Of a stretch of DNA of 36,829 nt, positions 23,976 to 32,089 are shown piece after piece. Position numbers and translations under genes: made by a program. The notes below the pieces were generated by a model, which saw only the letters and a list, made by a program, of their open reading frames with translations, made no database searches and was not told the DNA's origin. Source of the DNA: JBQTHD01 sp052390275 (GTDB lineage Bacteria > Actinomycetota > Acidimicrobiia > Acidimicrobiales > AC-14); contig JBQTHD010000003.1 in the NCBI GenBank assembly GCA_052390275.1, positions 1 to 36,829 of the forward strand. Reading direction: 5' to 3'. Position 1 is the first letter of the stretch; the number at the start of each line of letters is the position of its first letter.

Positions 23976-25123
23976 ACTTCCCGGATCGGCGCCTGCGGCG
24001 GCTACGGCGGACGGAGCCGTGGCGGCGCCTGGTGGCCGAGACCCGGTTGTCCGTGGCGGACCTGGTGGTTCCGGTGTTCGTGGCCGAAGGCGCGGACGAG
24101 CCCCGTGCCATCGAATCCATGCCCGGCGTAATGGTCCATTGCCTGGAAAGCCTGGCGGCCGAGGCCACCGACCTGGTGCGCCTGGGCGTACCGGGAATCC
24201 TGATCTTCGGGGTTCCGGCACGGCGCGACGCGCAGGGTTCGTCGGCCTGGGACCCCAAAGGGATCGTCCCCGCCTCGGTACGAGCCGTCCGGTCCGCCGT
24301 CGGCGCCGGGCTGGTGGTCATGTGCGACCTGTGCCTGGACGAGTACACGAGCCACGGCCACTGCGGCGTGCTGCGGCACCGGTCGGGGTCGACCACCGCC
24401 CGGGAGTCGACGGCAGGGGGCGTTCAGCCGTCGGTCGAGACCCGGGCGGGAATCACCCGGCCGGGAGGCTTCCCGGGCGCTGACAGCGCTCTCGGCGGCC
24501 CGGAGGTCGGCGGCCCGGAGGTGGGCGGCCCGGAAGTCGGCGGCCCGGAGGTGGGCGACCCGGAGGTGGACAACGACGCCACTGTGGCTCTCTATACCCG
24601 GGTGGCGCTGGCCCAGGCCGCATCCGGGGCCGATGTGGTCGCCCCGTCAGGAATGATGGACGGCCAGGTGGGGGCCATTCGAGCCGCCCTCGACGGCGCT
24701 GGCCACACCGACGTGGCCATCATGGCCTATGCCGCCAAGTACGCCTCGGCGGCCTACGGGCCCTTCCGGGATGCGGTGGACGTGAGCTTCGCCGGACATC
24801 GCCGGGCCTACCAGCAGGATCCGGCCAACCGGCGCGAAGCCCTGGCCGAGGTGGATCGGGACGTGGCCGAGGGGGCCGACATCGTCATGGTCAAGCCGGC
24901 CATGACCAGCCTGGATGTCATCGCCGCGGTGAGGGATCGGGTGACCGTGCCGGTGGCCGCCTACCACGTCTCCGGGGAGTACTCCATGCTCAAGGCGGCC
25001 GGAGAGCGGGGCTGGATCGACGCGGCCGCCATGGGCGCCGAGCAGATCCTGGCCATCAAGCGGGCCGGGGCCGACATCATTGTCACCTACCTGGCCCGGG
25101 AGTTGGCCGAGGCCCTGGCGTGA
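23972..25123 (+). CDS. hemB: Delta-aminolevulinic acid dehydratase
   Basis: Condenses two 5-aminolevulinates to porphobilinogen. Active-site lysines lie in YAAKYASAAYGPF and MVKPAMTSLD. The metal site reads MCDLCLDEYTSHGHCG, a mixed Cys/Asp pattern typical of actinobacteria. Directly after it about 55 residues are inserted, ending in five GGPEV-type repeats, before the conserved VDNDATVALY. Length is 383 residues against about 325 in the family. GTG 23972 overlaps the upstream stop (GTGA). Confidence 0.94.
   Translation: MNFPDRRLRRLRRTEPWRRLVAETRLSVADLVVPVFVAEGADEPRAIESMPGVMVHCLESLAAEATDLVRLGVPGILIFGVPARRDAQGSSAWDPKGIVPASVRAVRSAVGAGLVVMCDLCLDEYTSHGHCGVLRHRSGSTTARESTAGGVQPSVETRAGITRPGGFPGADSALGGPEVGGPEVGGPEVGGPEVGDPEVDNDATVALYTRVALAQAASGADVVAPSGMMDGQVGAIRAALDGAGHTDVAIMAYAAKYASAAYGPFRDAVDVSFAGHRRAYQQDPANRREALAEVDRDVAEGADIVMVKPAMTSLDVIAAVRDRVTVPVAAYHVSGEYSMLKAAGERGWIDAAAMGAEQILAIKRAGADIIVTYLARELAEALA
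24494..24568 (+). repeat. In-frame 15-nt tandem repeat (5 copies) in hemB
   Basis: Units like GGCGGCCCGGAGGTC encode GGPEV in an insertion next to the metal-binding loop. Confidence 0.9.
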
Positions 25124-26601
25124 CCCCGACGACCGGCCCGGCCCCGACGACCGGCCCGGCCCCGACGACCGACCCGGCCCCGGTGCCAGCCGACGGGCAG
25201 AGCAACCAGGCCCTGTTCGACCGGGCCCGGGCGGTCATCCCCGGGGGGGTGAACACGCCGGTGCGAGCCTTCAAGGCGGTGGGGGGGTCGCCCTACTTCG
25301 TGGCCCGGGCACGAGGACCACATGTCTGGGACGTCGAGGGTCGCCAGTTCATCGATTACGTCCAGTCCTGGGGGGCCTCGATCCTGGGTCACGCCCACCC
25401 GGCGGTCATCGAGGCCCTGGTTCGGGCGGCCGGCGATGGCACCTCGTACGGAGCGCCCACCGAGCGAGAGGTGTTTCTGGCCGAGGCAATCGCCGCCCGG
25501 GTGCCCTCGTGTCAGAAGGTCCGGCTGGTGTCGTCGGGTACGGAGGCGGTGATGACCGCCGTGCGGGTTGCCCGGGGCTACACCGGCCGAAGCCGGATCG
25601 TGGTGTTCTCCGGTTGCTACCACGGCCATGCCGACACCCTCCTGGCCGCCGGCGGCAGTGGCATGGCCACCCTGGGCCTGCCGGCCACCGCCGGCGTCCC
25701 TGCCTCGGCGGTGGCGGACACCGTGGTGGTTCCCTACAACCAGGTTCCCGATCTGGCTGCGGCCGCCGCCCAGGCTCGAGACTCCGGACCCGCCGGGACC
25801 TCCCGACGCTTTGGCGACCTCCAACCTCCCGCCGACGACCCCGGGCACTCGGGACACGCGGCCGACGACGGCGGTGGCGTGGCCGCCGTCGTGGTGGAAC
25901 CGGTGGCGGCCAACAACGGCCTCATCCCCCCGGTCCCCGGGTTCCTGGAGGGACTCCGTCGGGCCACAACCGAAGCCGGAGCCCTTCTCATATTCGACGA
26001 AGTCATAACCGGTTTCCGCCTGGGGCTGGGGGGAGCCCAGGGGGCCTTCGGCGTCACGCCCGACCTGACGTGTCTGGGCAAGGTCATCGGCGGCGGCCTA
26101 CCCCTGGCCGCGGTGGGCGGCCGGGCTGAGGTCATGGACGTCCTGGCCCCCGATGGACCCGTGTACCAAGCCGGAACGCTGTCAGGAAACCCGCTGGCCA
26201 CCGCCGCCGGCCTGGCCGTGCTCGAAGAGTTGGACGACTCCGCTTATGTGTCCCTGGGCGGGCGCGCCGCCCACCTCGCTGCCGGGCTGCACGAGGTCGT
26301 CACCGCCGCCGGCCTGGTTGCGGACGTACCCGTGGTCGGCCCGCTCCTGGGGCTGCGCCTGGCCTGGCCGGATGGGCCGGGAGCCGACGGCAACTGGCCC
26401 ACCGGCACCGGCGGCGGGGACCCCGACTGCTACGCCGCCTTCTTCACCTCGCTACTGGCCCGGGGAGTGGCCCTGGCGCCGAGCCCCTACGAGGTCCTGT
26501 TCCCCAGCCTGGCCCACGGGCCCGACGAACTGGAACGCACCATCGACGCCGCCGCATCCGCGGCCCGGGCGGCCCTCGACCTGCACCGGCGGGGCCGGTA
26601 G
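25120..26601 (+). CDS. hemL: Glutamate-1-semialdehyde 2,1-aminomutase
   Basis: A PLP enzyme converting glutamate-1-semialdehyde to 5-aminolevulinate. It shows the PLP phosphate-binding SSGTEAVMTAVRVAR, FDEVITGFR, and the Schiff-base lysine in LTCLGKVIGGGLPLAA. The N-terminus carries a PTTGPA repeat (residues 3-20). A disordered insertion of about 30 residues lies before VAAVVVEPVAANNG. GTG 25120 overlaps the hemB stop (GTGA), and it closes the operon. HemA, HemL, HemB, HemC and HemD together cover the C5 route to uroporphyrinogen III. Confidence 0.94.
   Translation: MTPTTGPAPTTGPAPTTDPAPVPADGQSNQALFDRARAVIPGGVNTPVRAFKAVGGSPYFVARARGPHVWDVEGRQFIDYVQSWGASILGHAHPAVIEALVRAAGDGTSYGAPTEREVFLAEAIAARVPSCQKVRLVSSGTEAVMTAVRVARGYTGRSRIVVFSGCYHGHADTLLAAGGSGMATLGLPATAGVPASAVADTVVVPYNQVPDLAAAAAQARDSGPAGTSRRFGDLQPPADDPGHSGHAADDGGGVAAVVVEPVAANNGLIPPVPGFLEGLRRATTEAGALLIFDEVITGFRLGLGGAQGAFGVTPDLTCLGKVIGGGLPLAAVGGRAEVMDVLAPDGPVYQAGTLSGNPLATAAGLAVLEELDDSAYVSLGGRAAHLAAGLHEVVTAAGLVADVPVVGPLLGLRLAWPDGPGADGNWPTGTGGGDPDCYAAFFTSLLARGVALAPSPYEVLFPSLAHGPDELERTIDAAASAARAALDLHRRGR
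25126..25179 (+). repeat. In-frame 18-nt tandem repeat (3 copies) in hemL
   Basis: Units CCGACGACCGGCCCGGCC encode PTTGPA right after the start codon. Confidence 0.85.
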
Positions 26602-26683
26602 GGGCGGCAGATCCGTACGCCAAGGCCTCCCACATCCGATCGGCCGGCCGGCGGTGTCTGCGCCCCGGCGGCCCGGCCGACGT

Positions 26684-26689
26684 TAGGGT
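26684..26689 (+). promoter_or_regulatory. TANNNT box (TAGGGT) of the Uma2-family gene
   Basis: TAGGGT, a 6-nt spacer, then ATG 26696 with no Shine-Dalgarno sequence; a probable leaderless promoter. Confidence 0.5.
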
Positions 26690-26695
26690 GAAGCC

Positions 26696-27247
26696 ATGTC
26701 GACGGCAGCCCGGCCGGCGGTGCCCTTCACGGTTTCCGACGTCTGGGAGATGCCCGATGATGGTTACCGTCACGAGCTCATCGACGGAGTCCTGATCGTG
26801 ACCCCTTCACCAAGCCTGATCCATCAGCGCGCGTCCGGCCGGCTCCTGATCGAGCTCAGCCGGGCATCGTCACCGGAGTTCGAGGTGATCGGCGCCCCCT
26901 TCGATTGGAAGCTGGGATCACATTCGGTCTTCCAGCCGGACCTGTTGGTGGCTCGAACCGCCGATCTCGGTCCTTTGCGCCTGGAGCGGACCCCGCTCCT
27001 AGTGGTCGAGATCCAGTCCCCCAGTACCCGCCGGGTCGACTTTCTCCTGAAGCGGTCGGCCTTCGAATCAGCCGGCGTGGCCGACTACTGGCTGGTCGAC
27101 CCGGACCAGCCCGGCATCACCCATCTGGCCCTGATCGAGGGGGTCTACGCGGAGGTGGCCAGGGTCGGCGGCGATGAGATCTTCAAAGCCAACCGGCCTT
27201 TTCCGGTCAGCTTCATCCCCTCCGATTTAGTCCGGGCACCCGGGTAG
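26696..27247 (+). CDS. Uma2-family protein (PD-(D/E)XK fold)
   Basis: 183 residues of the Uma2 (DUF820) family, which has a restriction-endonuclease-like fold. It shows YRHELIDGVLIVTPSPSLIHQ, VFQPDLLVAR, LLVVEIQSPSTRRVDFLLKR and ADYWLVDP. The Asp in QPDLLV and the Glu-x-Gln in VEIQSPS are the expected metal-site residues. Uma2 proteins are abundant in actinobacteria and cyanobacteria, and their role is unclear. It is a single gene without a visible partner. Confidence 0.85.
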   Translation: MSTAARPAVPFTVSDVWEMPDDGYRHELIDGVLIVTPSPSLIHQRASGRLLIELSRASSPEFEVIGAPFDWKLGSHSVFQPDLLVARTADLGPLRLERTPLLVVEIQSPSTRRVDFLLKRSAFESAGVADYWLVDPDQPGITHLALIEGVYAEVARVGGDEIFKANRPFPVSFIPSDLVRAPG

Positions 27248-27260
27248 AAGCAGCCGGCTC

Positions 27261-28517
27261 TCAGCCGATGGCTTTGAGGGCGGAACGGTGGGGGGAACGT
27301 TCGGGCACCACGCGGGCCACGGCGGCCAGTGCCCGGTAGGCGGCCTCGGCCGGGCCGAGTTCGTCAGGGCGCAGGAGGTTGGCCATGATGCGCAGGATCC
27401 ACTCCATCAGGGTCCGCGACTCCATCCCGGTTCCCACCAGGACCCGCATCAGCTGCGGCCGGCCGATTACGTGGACGAATGCCCGGGCCACCTTGAAATA
27501 GAGGCCGTACTCGGCCTCCAGACGGCGCTGGTAGTGGGCGGCGACCCCCGGGTCCGAGCCGTCCAGGGCAGCGGTCACCGACTCGGCCGCCCAGCGGCCC
27601 GACTCGTAGGCGTAGGCGATTCCCTCCCCGTTGAACGGGTTGATCACCCCTGCGGCATCCCCGGCCAGCAACCAGCCCGCCCCGGCACGGGGCCCGACTG
27701 AGAAGCCCATGGGGAGCTTGCCCCCGGTGGGGGGTCCGCAGGAGCTGTGCGGCCCCAGGTCCCAGGTGGAGGGAGCCCCCGCCACGAAGGCGTCCATCAA
27801 ATGGGTGGTGTTGACCTCCTTCCATCGGGAGAAGGTGGAGAGCAGGCCCACGCCCACGTTCACCCGCCCGTCGCCCAGCGGAAAAATCCACCCGTAGCCG
27901 GGAAGCACGTCACCGTCAGCGTTGCGAACGTCGAGATGCGACTCGATCCAGGGTTCTGCGTGGCGGGGGGACCGGTAGTAGCCCCGGATGGCCATCCCCA
28001 GGGGGTAGCGACGATCCCGACTGGTGCCGAGCGCCCGCCCGAACCGGGAGTTGGCCCCGTCGGCCACCACCACGTGGCGGGCCCGGACCTCGCGGGTCTC
28101 CCCCGAGGACCGGTCGGTAAGTGCCGCCCCGACGACCTTGCCGGCTTCGATCAACGGGGCCGAGGCCTCGGTGCCCTGCCACAGGGTGGCGCCCGCCGAC
28201 TCAGCCCGGCCAGCCACTGCGGCATCGAGATCCTTGCGGGTGATCACGTAGCCATGGGTTGGATACCCGGGGGTGGCGGGCCAGGCCAGCTCCAGGGTCT
28301 TGCCAAAGGCCACCGAGCGCAGGCCGTCGAAGCGGTGGTGGCCTTCGAGCACCGAGCCAAGGCCCATGTCTGTGAGTTGGCGCACCGAACGGGGGGTCAG
28401 GCCGTCCCCGCAGGTCTTTTCTCGAGGGAACCGCTTCCGTTCGACGACGACCACGTCATGGCCCGCCTTGGCCAGCCAGTAGGCGCAGGCGGCACCAGCC
28501 GGGCCCCCGCCCACCAC
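27261..28517 (-). CDS. Geranylgeranyl reductase family flavoprotein, MenJ-like
   Basis: 418 residues with an FAD Rossmann motif (VGGGPAGAACAYWLAKAGHDVVVVER), the family signature RFPREKTCGDGLTPRSV, and the second FAD motif LLAGDAAGVINPFNGEGIAYA. Members saturate isoprenoid chains; in mycobacteria MenJ reduces one isoprene unit of menaquinone, which fits the adjacent quinol oxidase genes. The GTG at 28517 cuts into the first beta strand. In-frame codons up to 28547 would add TPSETHDALV but contain no ATG, GTG or TTG before a TAG at 28548-28550. The true start is uncertain (possibly CTG). Confidence 0.85.
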   Translation of the reverse strand: MVGGGPAGAACAYWLAKAGHDVVVVERKRFPREKTCGDGLTPRSVRQLTDMGLGSVLEGHHRFDGLRSVAFGKTLELAWPATPGYPTHGYVITRKDLDAAVAGRAESAGATLWQGTEASAPLIEAGKVVGAALTDRSSGETREVRARHVVVADGANSRFGRALGTSRDRRYPLGMAIRGYYRSPRHAEPWIESHLDVRNADGDVLPGYGWIFPLGDGRVNVGVGLLSTFSRWKEVNTTHLMDAFVAGAPSTWDLGPHSSCGPPTGGKLPMGFSVGPRAGAGWLLAGDAAGVINPFNGEGIAYAYESGRWAAESVTAALDGSDPGVAAHYQRRLEAEYGLYFKVARAFVHVIGRPQLMRVLVGTGMESRTLMEWILRIMANLLRPDELGPAEAAYRALAAVARVVPERSPHRSALKAIG

Positions 28518-28645
28518 CAGTGCGTCGTGGGTTTCAGAAGGCGTGGTCTAAAACCCCGTCTGGACGGCGGCAGGCTCCCGAGTCGGCCCCGGTGTGAGTG
28601 GCCGGCCCAATGCCGCCCGGCAGGCCGGCAACGCCAAAGGGACTG

Positions 28646-29281
28646 TCACAGCCCTTCTCTTTCGTAGGCGACCACGTCGGCGATCTCGGCGTCGGTGAGT
28701 TGGCTGGCGAAGCCGGGCATGCCCCCGGACTTGGCGATGCGCTGTCCACCGGGGCGATTGGGGTCACCGTAGGGCTGGCCCTTGATGGGACCCGATCCGG
28801 CCTTGATGAAGGCGGCCTGCTCCTCGGCGGTCAAAAAGGTCAGTTCCGCCTCACCGCCGGAGAGCTTGGGGCCCACACCCCCTCCGCCGGAGGCCCCGTG
28901 GCAGGACCCGCACGCCGCCACCTGGTCATAGATGATCTTGCCCCGCTGAACCGGTGTGAGGGCCGCGCTGTCCACCTCCTTCTCGCCGAAGGCTCCCATG
29001 TAGGTGATGGCCCACAGAGGCAACAGGAACAGGACCGGCATCATCCACGGGGGGACTCCGCTGCGGGGCGTGGCCGGGGCCGCCGGAGCCGAGGGGACCG
29101 GCGCGGCCGGGGGGGGAGGCACCGGGGTCCCCACCACCGAAGCGGCCACCGGCACCGGGGTGGCCGCTGCCGGGACCGGGGCACCGGACGCCGGGGTGGC
29201 GGCGGGGTCGGGAGCCTTGCCGCTCAGGGCCGCCCGGCGGGCCGCAGCCCGCTCCAGCAGGTGTGGGGGAATCTCGGCCAT
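28646..29281 (-). CDS. Membrane-anchored monohaem cytochrome c
   Basis: 211 residues. An N-terminal tag AEIPPHLLERAAARRAAL is followed by a Pro/Ala/Val linker (to about residue 73), one membrane helix (about 77-98) and a class I cytochrome c domain. The haem motif is CGSCH (124-128) and the axial methionine is probably M188 in GGMPGF. It should face outside and shuttle electrons near the bc-type complex encoded divergently. The tag is shared with the subunit IV protein, and the two are likely to work in the same complex or assembly route. Confidence 0.85.
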   Translation of the reverse strand: MAEIPPHLLERAAARRAALSGKAPDPAATPASGAPVPAAATPVPVAASVVGTPVPPPPAAPVPSAPAAPATPRSGVPPWMMPVLFLLPLWAITYMGAFGEKEVDSAALTPVQRGKIIYDQVAACGSCHGASGGGGVGPKLSGGEAELTFLTAEEQAAFIKAGSGPIKGQPYGDPNRPGGQRIAKSGGMPGFASQLTDAEIADVVAYEREGL

Positions 29282-29494
29282 CAGGGCGAGGAATCTAGTG
29301 CCGTGGCCGCAACCTCCTGCCAGCGGGACTCCTCCGATCGTTGCCCGCGTCGTTGCCCGGCTGTGTGGTGGCGGCCGTCGCCCGCCTGTCAGCGGGGGTG
29401 TCTGAAGGCATCATGGCGGGTGTCCAAGGGAAGATGTGTCAGCTTCCCGGGTGCCGTGCTAGAAACCTGCGGCCTATCCGGGACCTTCCCCGGG

Positions 29495-29516
29495 TAGCAT
29501 GTGATTGCTTTCACGA
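29495..29516 (+). promoter_or_regulatory. Promoter with Rex/Crp-like palindrome before the respiratory cluster
   Basis: TAGCAT (29495-29500) looks like a -10 element. It overlaps ATGTGATTGCTTTCACGA (29499-29516), an imperfect palindrome compatible with TTGTGAAnnnnTTCACAA (Rex) or TGTGA-N6-TCACA (Crp/FNR). A repressor here would cover the transcription start. Confidence 0.5.
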
Positions 29517-29539
29517 GGGCTCTCGAAGGGAGGTGCCGC

Positions 29540-29992
29540 TTGGTTGCGTTCGTGGTCTCCTTCGTACTTCTTATCGTCGGCATCGGCGCCTGCCTGTGGG
29601 TCGGCTCCAAGCGCCCACCGGGCGCCCCGGTGACCTGGGGCGAGGCCTTCGTGGGTGGCACGGTGGTCTTTGGGCTCATGCTCCTGGCCTACGGCGTGGT
29701 CCCCCACCAGTGGCTGACCTATGCCGACACCGACCTGTTGTGGCGGGCCGACCGGGTGATGTTCGGGTTCTCCGGCGACGGCCTCGTCTGGGGCCAGACG
29801 GCCTCGACCATGGGGGGAACCGGACGCATCCTGGTGAGCTTCCAGGCCGTGCGCGACACGGTTGCCGCCCTTCTCTACATCGTCTTTCTGGCCGGTCAGG
29901 TGTGGTTGTGGGCAATCTGGCAGAAGCGGGGTCGCAAGCCGGCGGTGGAGAAATCGTCGGCATTCGGGCGGCCCGTGGCGGCCAAGGCCTGA
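29540..29992 (+). CDS. Membrane protein of the ferredoxin/bc cluster
   Basis: About 150 residues with three hydrophobic helices (about 2-20, 32-52 and 100-122). Between the second and third is a tryptophan-rich segment (VVPHQWLTYADTDLLWRADRVMF). I do not recognise the family. TTG 29540 is preceded by GGGAGG at 6 nt; the longer frame from GTG 29501 would start inside the palindrome. It lies two bases before the ferredoxin gene and is probably a subunit or assembly factor of the complex. Confidence 0.7.
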   Translation: MVAFVVSFVLLIVGIGACLWVGSKRPPGAPVTWGEAFVGGTVVFGLMLLAYGVVPHQWLTYADTDLLWRADRVMFGFSGDGLVWGQTASTMGGTGRILVSFQAVRDTVAALLYIVFLAGQVWLWAIWQKRGRKPAVEKSSAFGRPVAAKA

Positions 29993-29993
29993 C

Positions 29994-30407
29994 ATGGGAC
30001 GCACGGACGCCAACCCCCCCATGCCCTCCTTCAGCGGGGGCTACGTGCTTGCCGAGGTGGGCAGCGACGAACTGGCCCGATCGGTCAAGCCCAAGCAGTT
30101 CCTTCACATCGACCAGTCCGAGTGCATCATGTGCGAAGGCTGCGTGGACATCTGCCCGTGGAAGTGCATTCACATGCTCTCCACCGAGACGGTGGCTGAC
30201 GCACTCAACACGTCCCAACCGGGCGACGACCCCGACGACCATGTGGTCTTCATCGTCGACGAGGACGTGTGCACCCGGTGCGGCCTGTGCGTGGACCGCT
30301 GCCCCACCGGCGTGATCATCATGGGCAAGGCCGGGGTTGCCGGCCGCGACGGAGACATCCACCAGCGCGACGCCCGCCACGGCTACGCCTACGGGATGAG
30401 GTTCTAG
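29994..30407 (+). CDS. 2[4Fe-4S] ferredoxin
   Basis: 137 residues with two cluster motifs: C44, C47, C50, C54 (CIMCEGCVDICPW) and C93, C96, C99, C103 (CTRCGLCVDRCPTG). An extra cysteine, C58, follows the first motif. About 30 residues separate the motifs, longer than in small ferredoxins. There is no signal peptide, so it should be cytoplasmic. Its place between a membrane protein and cytochrome b suggests that it docks on the cytoplasmic side of the complex. This is inference. Confidence 0.9.
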   Translation: MGRTDANPPMPSFSGGYVLAEVGSDELARSVKPKQFLHIDQSECIMCEGCVDICPWKCIHMLSTETVADALNTSQPGDDPDDHVVFIVDEDVCTRCGLCVDRCPTGVIIMGKAGVAGRDGDIHQRDARHGYAYGMRF

Positions 30408-30412
30408 TTCCA

Positions 30413-31210
30413 GTGGCCGATTCATCCAACGGCAGCAACGGCAACGGGCACAAGGTCAAGCCGGCCGAGAAACTGCTGGAGGTGGGGGAGAAGGTCAAGG
30501 CCTCCCAGGCCTGGGCGTCGATCTTCCGGCCCGGTTCCATCTTCCGCAAGGGCTACGCCGACAGCCCTCGCAACCGGTCCTACGTGGTCATGAACAGCCT
30601 CATCTACCACCTGCATCCGGTGAAGGTGAAGCGCCACGCGGTGAAGGTGAGCTACACGCTCTGCCTGGGCGGGCTCTCCTTCTTCCTGTTTCTGCTCCTG
30701 ACGGTCACCGGCATCTTCCTGATGTTCTTCTACCGCCCAACCGAAGTTCAGGCATGGGCGGACATCCGCACCCTGGAAACGGCGGTGACCTTCGGTCTAC
30801 TGGTGCGGAACATGCATCGATGGGGCGCTCACCTGATGGTGATCTCAGTGTTTTTGCATATGGCCCGGGTCTTCTACCACGGGGCCTACAAGCCCCCGCG
30901 GGAGTTCAACTGGGTGATCGGGGTCATCCTCCTCACCCTCACGCTGCTGCTCTCCTTCACCGGCTATCTGCTTCCCTGGGACCAGTTGGCTCTGTGGGCG
31001 GTGACGGTGGGCACCAACATGATCGGATACACGCCGGTTTTCGGCTCCCAGGTTCGCTTCGTCCTCCTGGGCGGGGTGGAGATCGGCCAGGAGACGCTGC
31101 TGCGGTGGTATGTGCTCCACGTGCTGATGTTCCCCTTCGTGATCGTCATCTTCATGGCCATCCACTTCTGGCGGGTCCGCAAAGACGGCGGCATCTCCGG
31201 GCCCCTGTAG
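30413..31210 (+). CDS. b6-type cytochrome b (quinol:cytochrome c reductase)
   Basis: 265 residues with four membrane helices, the split b6 type. Haem ligands are H135 and H149 in the second helix (14 apart) and H236 and H251 in the fourth (15 apart), the b6 spacing. FTGYLLPWDQLALWAV and the C-terminal ISGPL are also b6-like. A charged 60-residue N-terminal extension precedes the first helix. The GTG at 30413 lies 5 nt after the ferredoxin stop. It should form the quinol-oxidising core with subunit IV and the Rieske protein. Confidence 0.92.
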   Translation: MADSSNGSNGNGHKVKPAEKLLEVGEKVKASQAWASIFRPGSIFRKGYADSPRNRSYVVMNSLIYHLHPVKVKRHAVKVSYTLCLGGLSFFLFLLLTVTGIFLMFFYRPTEVQAWADIRTLETAVTFGLLVRNMHRWGAHLMVISVFLHMARVFYHGAYKPPREFNWVIGVILLTLTLLLSFTGYLLPWDQLALWAVTVGTNMIGYTPVFGSQVRFVLLGGVEIGQETLLRWYVLHVLMFPFVIVIFMAIHFWRVRKDGGISGPL

Positions 31211-31225
31211 GAGGAGAGGAGCGTC

Positions 31226-32077
31226 ATGGCCGAAATCCCCGATCACCTGCTGCGTCGTTCTGCCGAGCGCCGGGCCGCCCTGGGCGGCGCCGCGGACCCG
31301 CCCGCGGCTGACGCTCCCGTTGAAGCCGCGCCGTCGGCCGCCGCCCCGGCGGCACCGGCCGAACCCGCCGCCGCTGGGGCCGGGGGAGACAAGATGGCGG
31401 CCCTGCTGGCCCGCAGCGCGGCGGCCAAGGCCGCCCGCTCGGGCGGGGCCGTGGCCACCGCCCCCTCCGCCACCCCCGCGGCCGTGGCCACCGCCCCCTC
31501 CGCCACCCCCGCGGCCGTGGCTACGGCTCCGGCCGCGGCCGCCAGTGGCATCGCCCCCGCCCCCATTGCCAAAGGCCCCGACGGACACACCCAACGGCTG
31601 CTCACCGTGGTCAAGGCCGGGTCCATCCAGGACGTCAAGGCCACCCCCATGGACAAGGTCCACACCTGGCCTCACCTGCTCATCGGTGAGTTCGTGGCCG
31701 CCCTGGCCTGCACCGCCTTCCTCTTGATCTTTTCGGCCGTGGTCAACGCCCCGTTCCTTGCCGCCGCCAACTTCAACTTCACACCCAACCCCTCCAAGGC
31801 CCCCTGGTACTTCCTGGGACTACAGGAGCTTTTGACCATGTTCCACCCCATGGTCGCCGGGGTGACCATCCCCGGCATCGGAATCTTCGGTCTGATGCTG
31901 GCTCCCTACACCGATCGCAATCCGGCCAACAAGCCCGAGGACCGCAAGTTCGCCATCGCCTTGATGACCCTGTTCCTCATGTTCTGGGCGGTGTTGGTCA
32001 TTATCGGGTCCTTCTTCCGGGGCCCGGGTTTCAACTTCACCTTTCCCTGGCGCGACGGCGTCTTCTTCGACCTGTAG
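31226..32077 (+). CDS. Cytochrome b subunit IV-like protein with N-terminal tag
   Basis: 283 residues. It starts AEIPDHLLRRSAERRAAL, followed by an Ala/Pro linker of about 90 residues with a 33-nt repeat, and then the subunit IV domain with three helices. NPSKAPWYFLGLQELL corresponds to the PEWY region of the quinol-oxidation site, here APWY instead of PEWY. HMVAGVTIPG-type loops follow (MFHPMVAGVTIPGIGIF). A strong GGAGGAGAGGAG site precedes the ATG. The missing acidic residue in PEWY is notable. Confidence 0.88.
   Translation: MAEIPDHLLRRSAERRAALGGAADPPAADAPVEAAPSAAAPAAPAEPAAAGAGGDKMAALLARSAAAKAARSGGAVATAPSATPAAVATAPSATPAAVATAPAAAASGIAPAPIAKGPDGHTQRLLTVVKAGSIQDVKATPMDKVHTWPHLLIGEFVAALACTAFLLIFSAVVNAPFLAAANFNFTPNPSKAPWYFLGLQELLTMFHPMVAGVTIPGIGIFGLMLAPYTDRNPANKPEDRKFAIALMTLFLMFWAVLVIIGSFFRGPGFNFTFPWRDGVFFDL
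31448..31534 (+). repeat. In-frame 33-nt tandem repeat (2.6 copies)
   Basis: Encodes AVATAPSATPA units in the linker between the N-terminal tag and the membrane domain of subunit IV. Confidence 0.8.
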
Positions 32078-32089
32078 GAGGGGGCCAGC

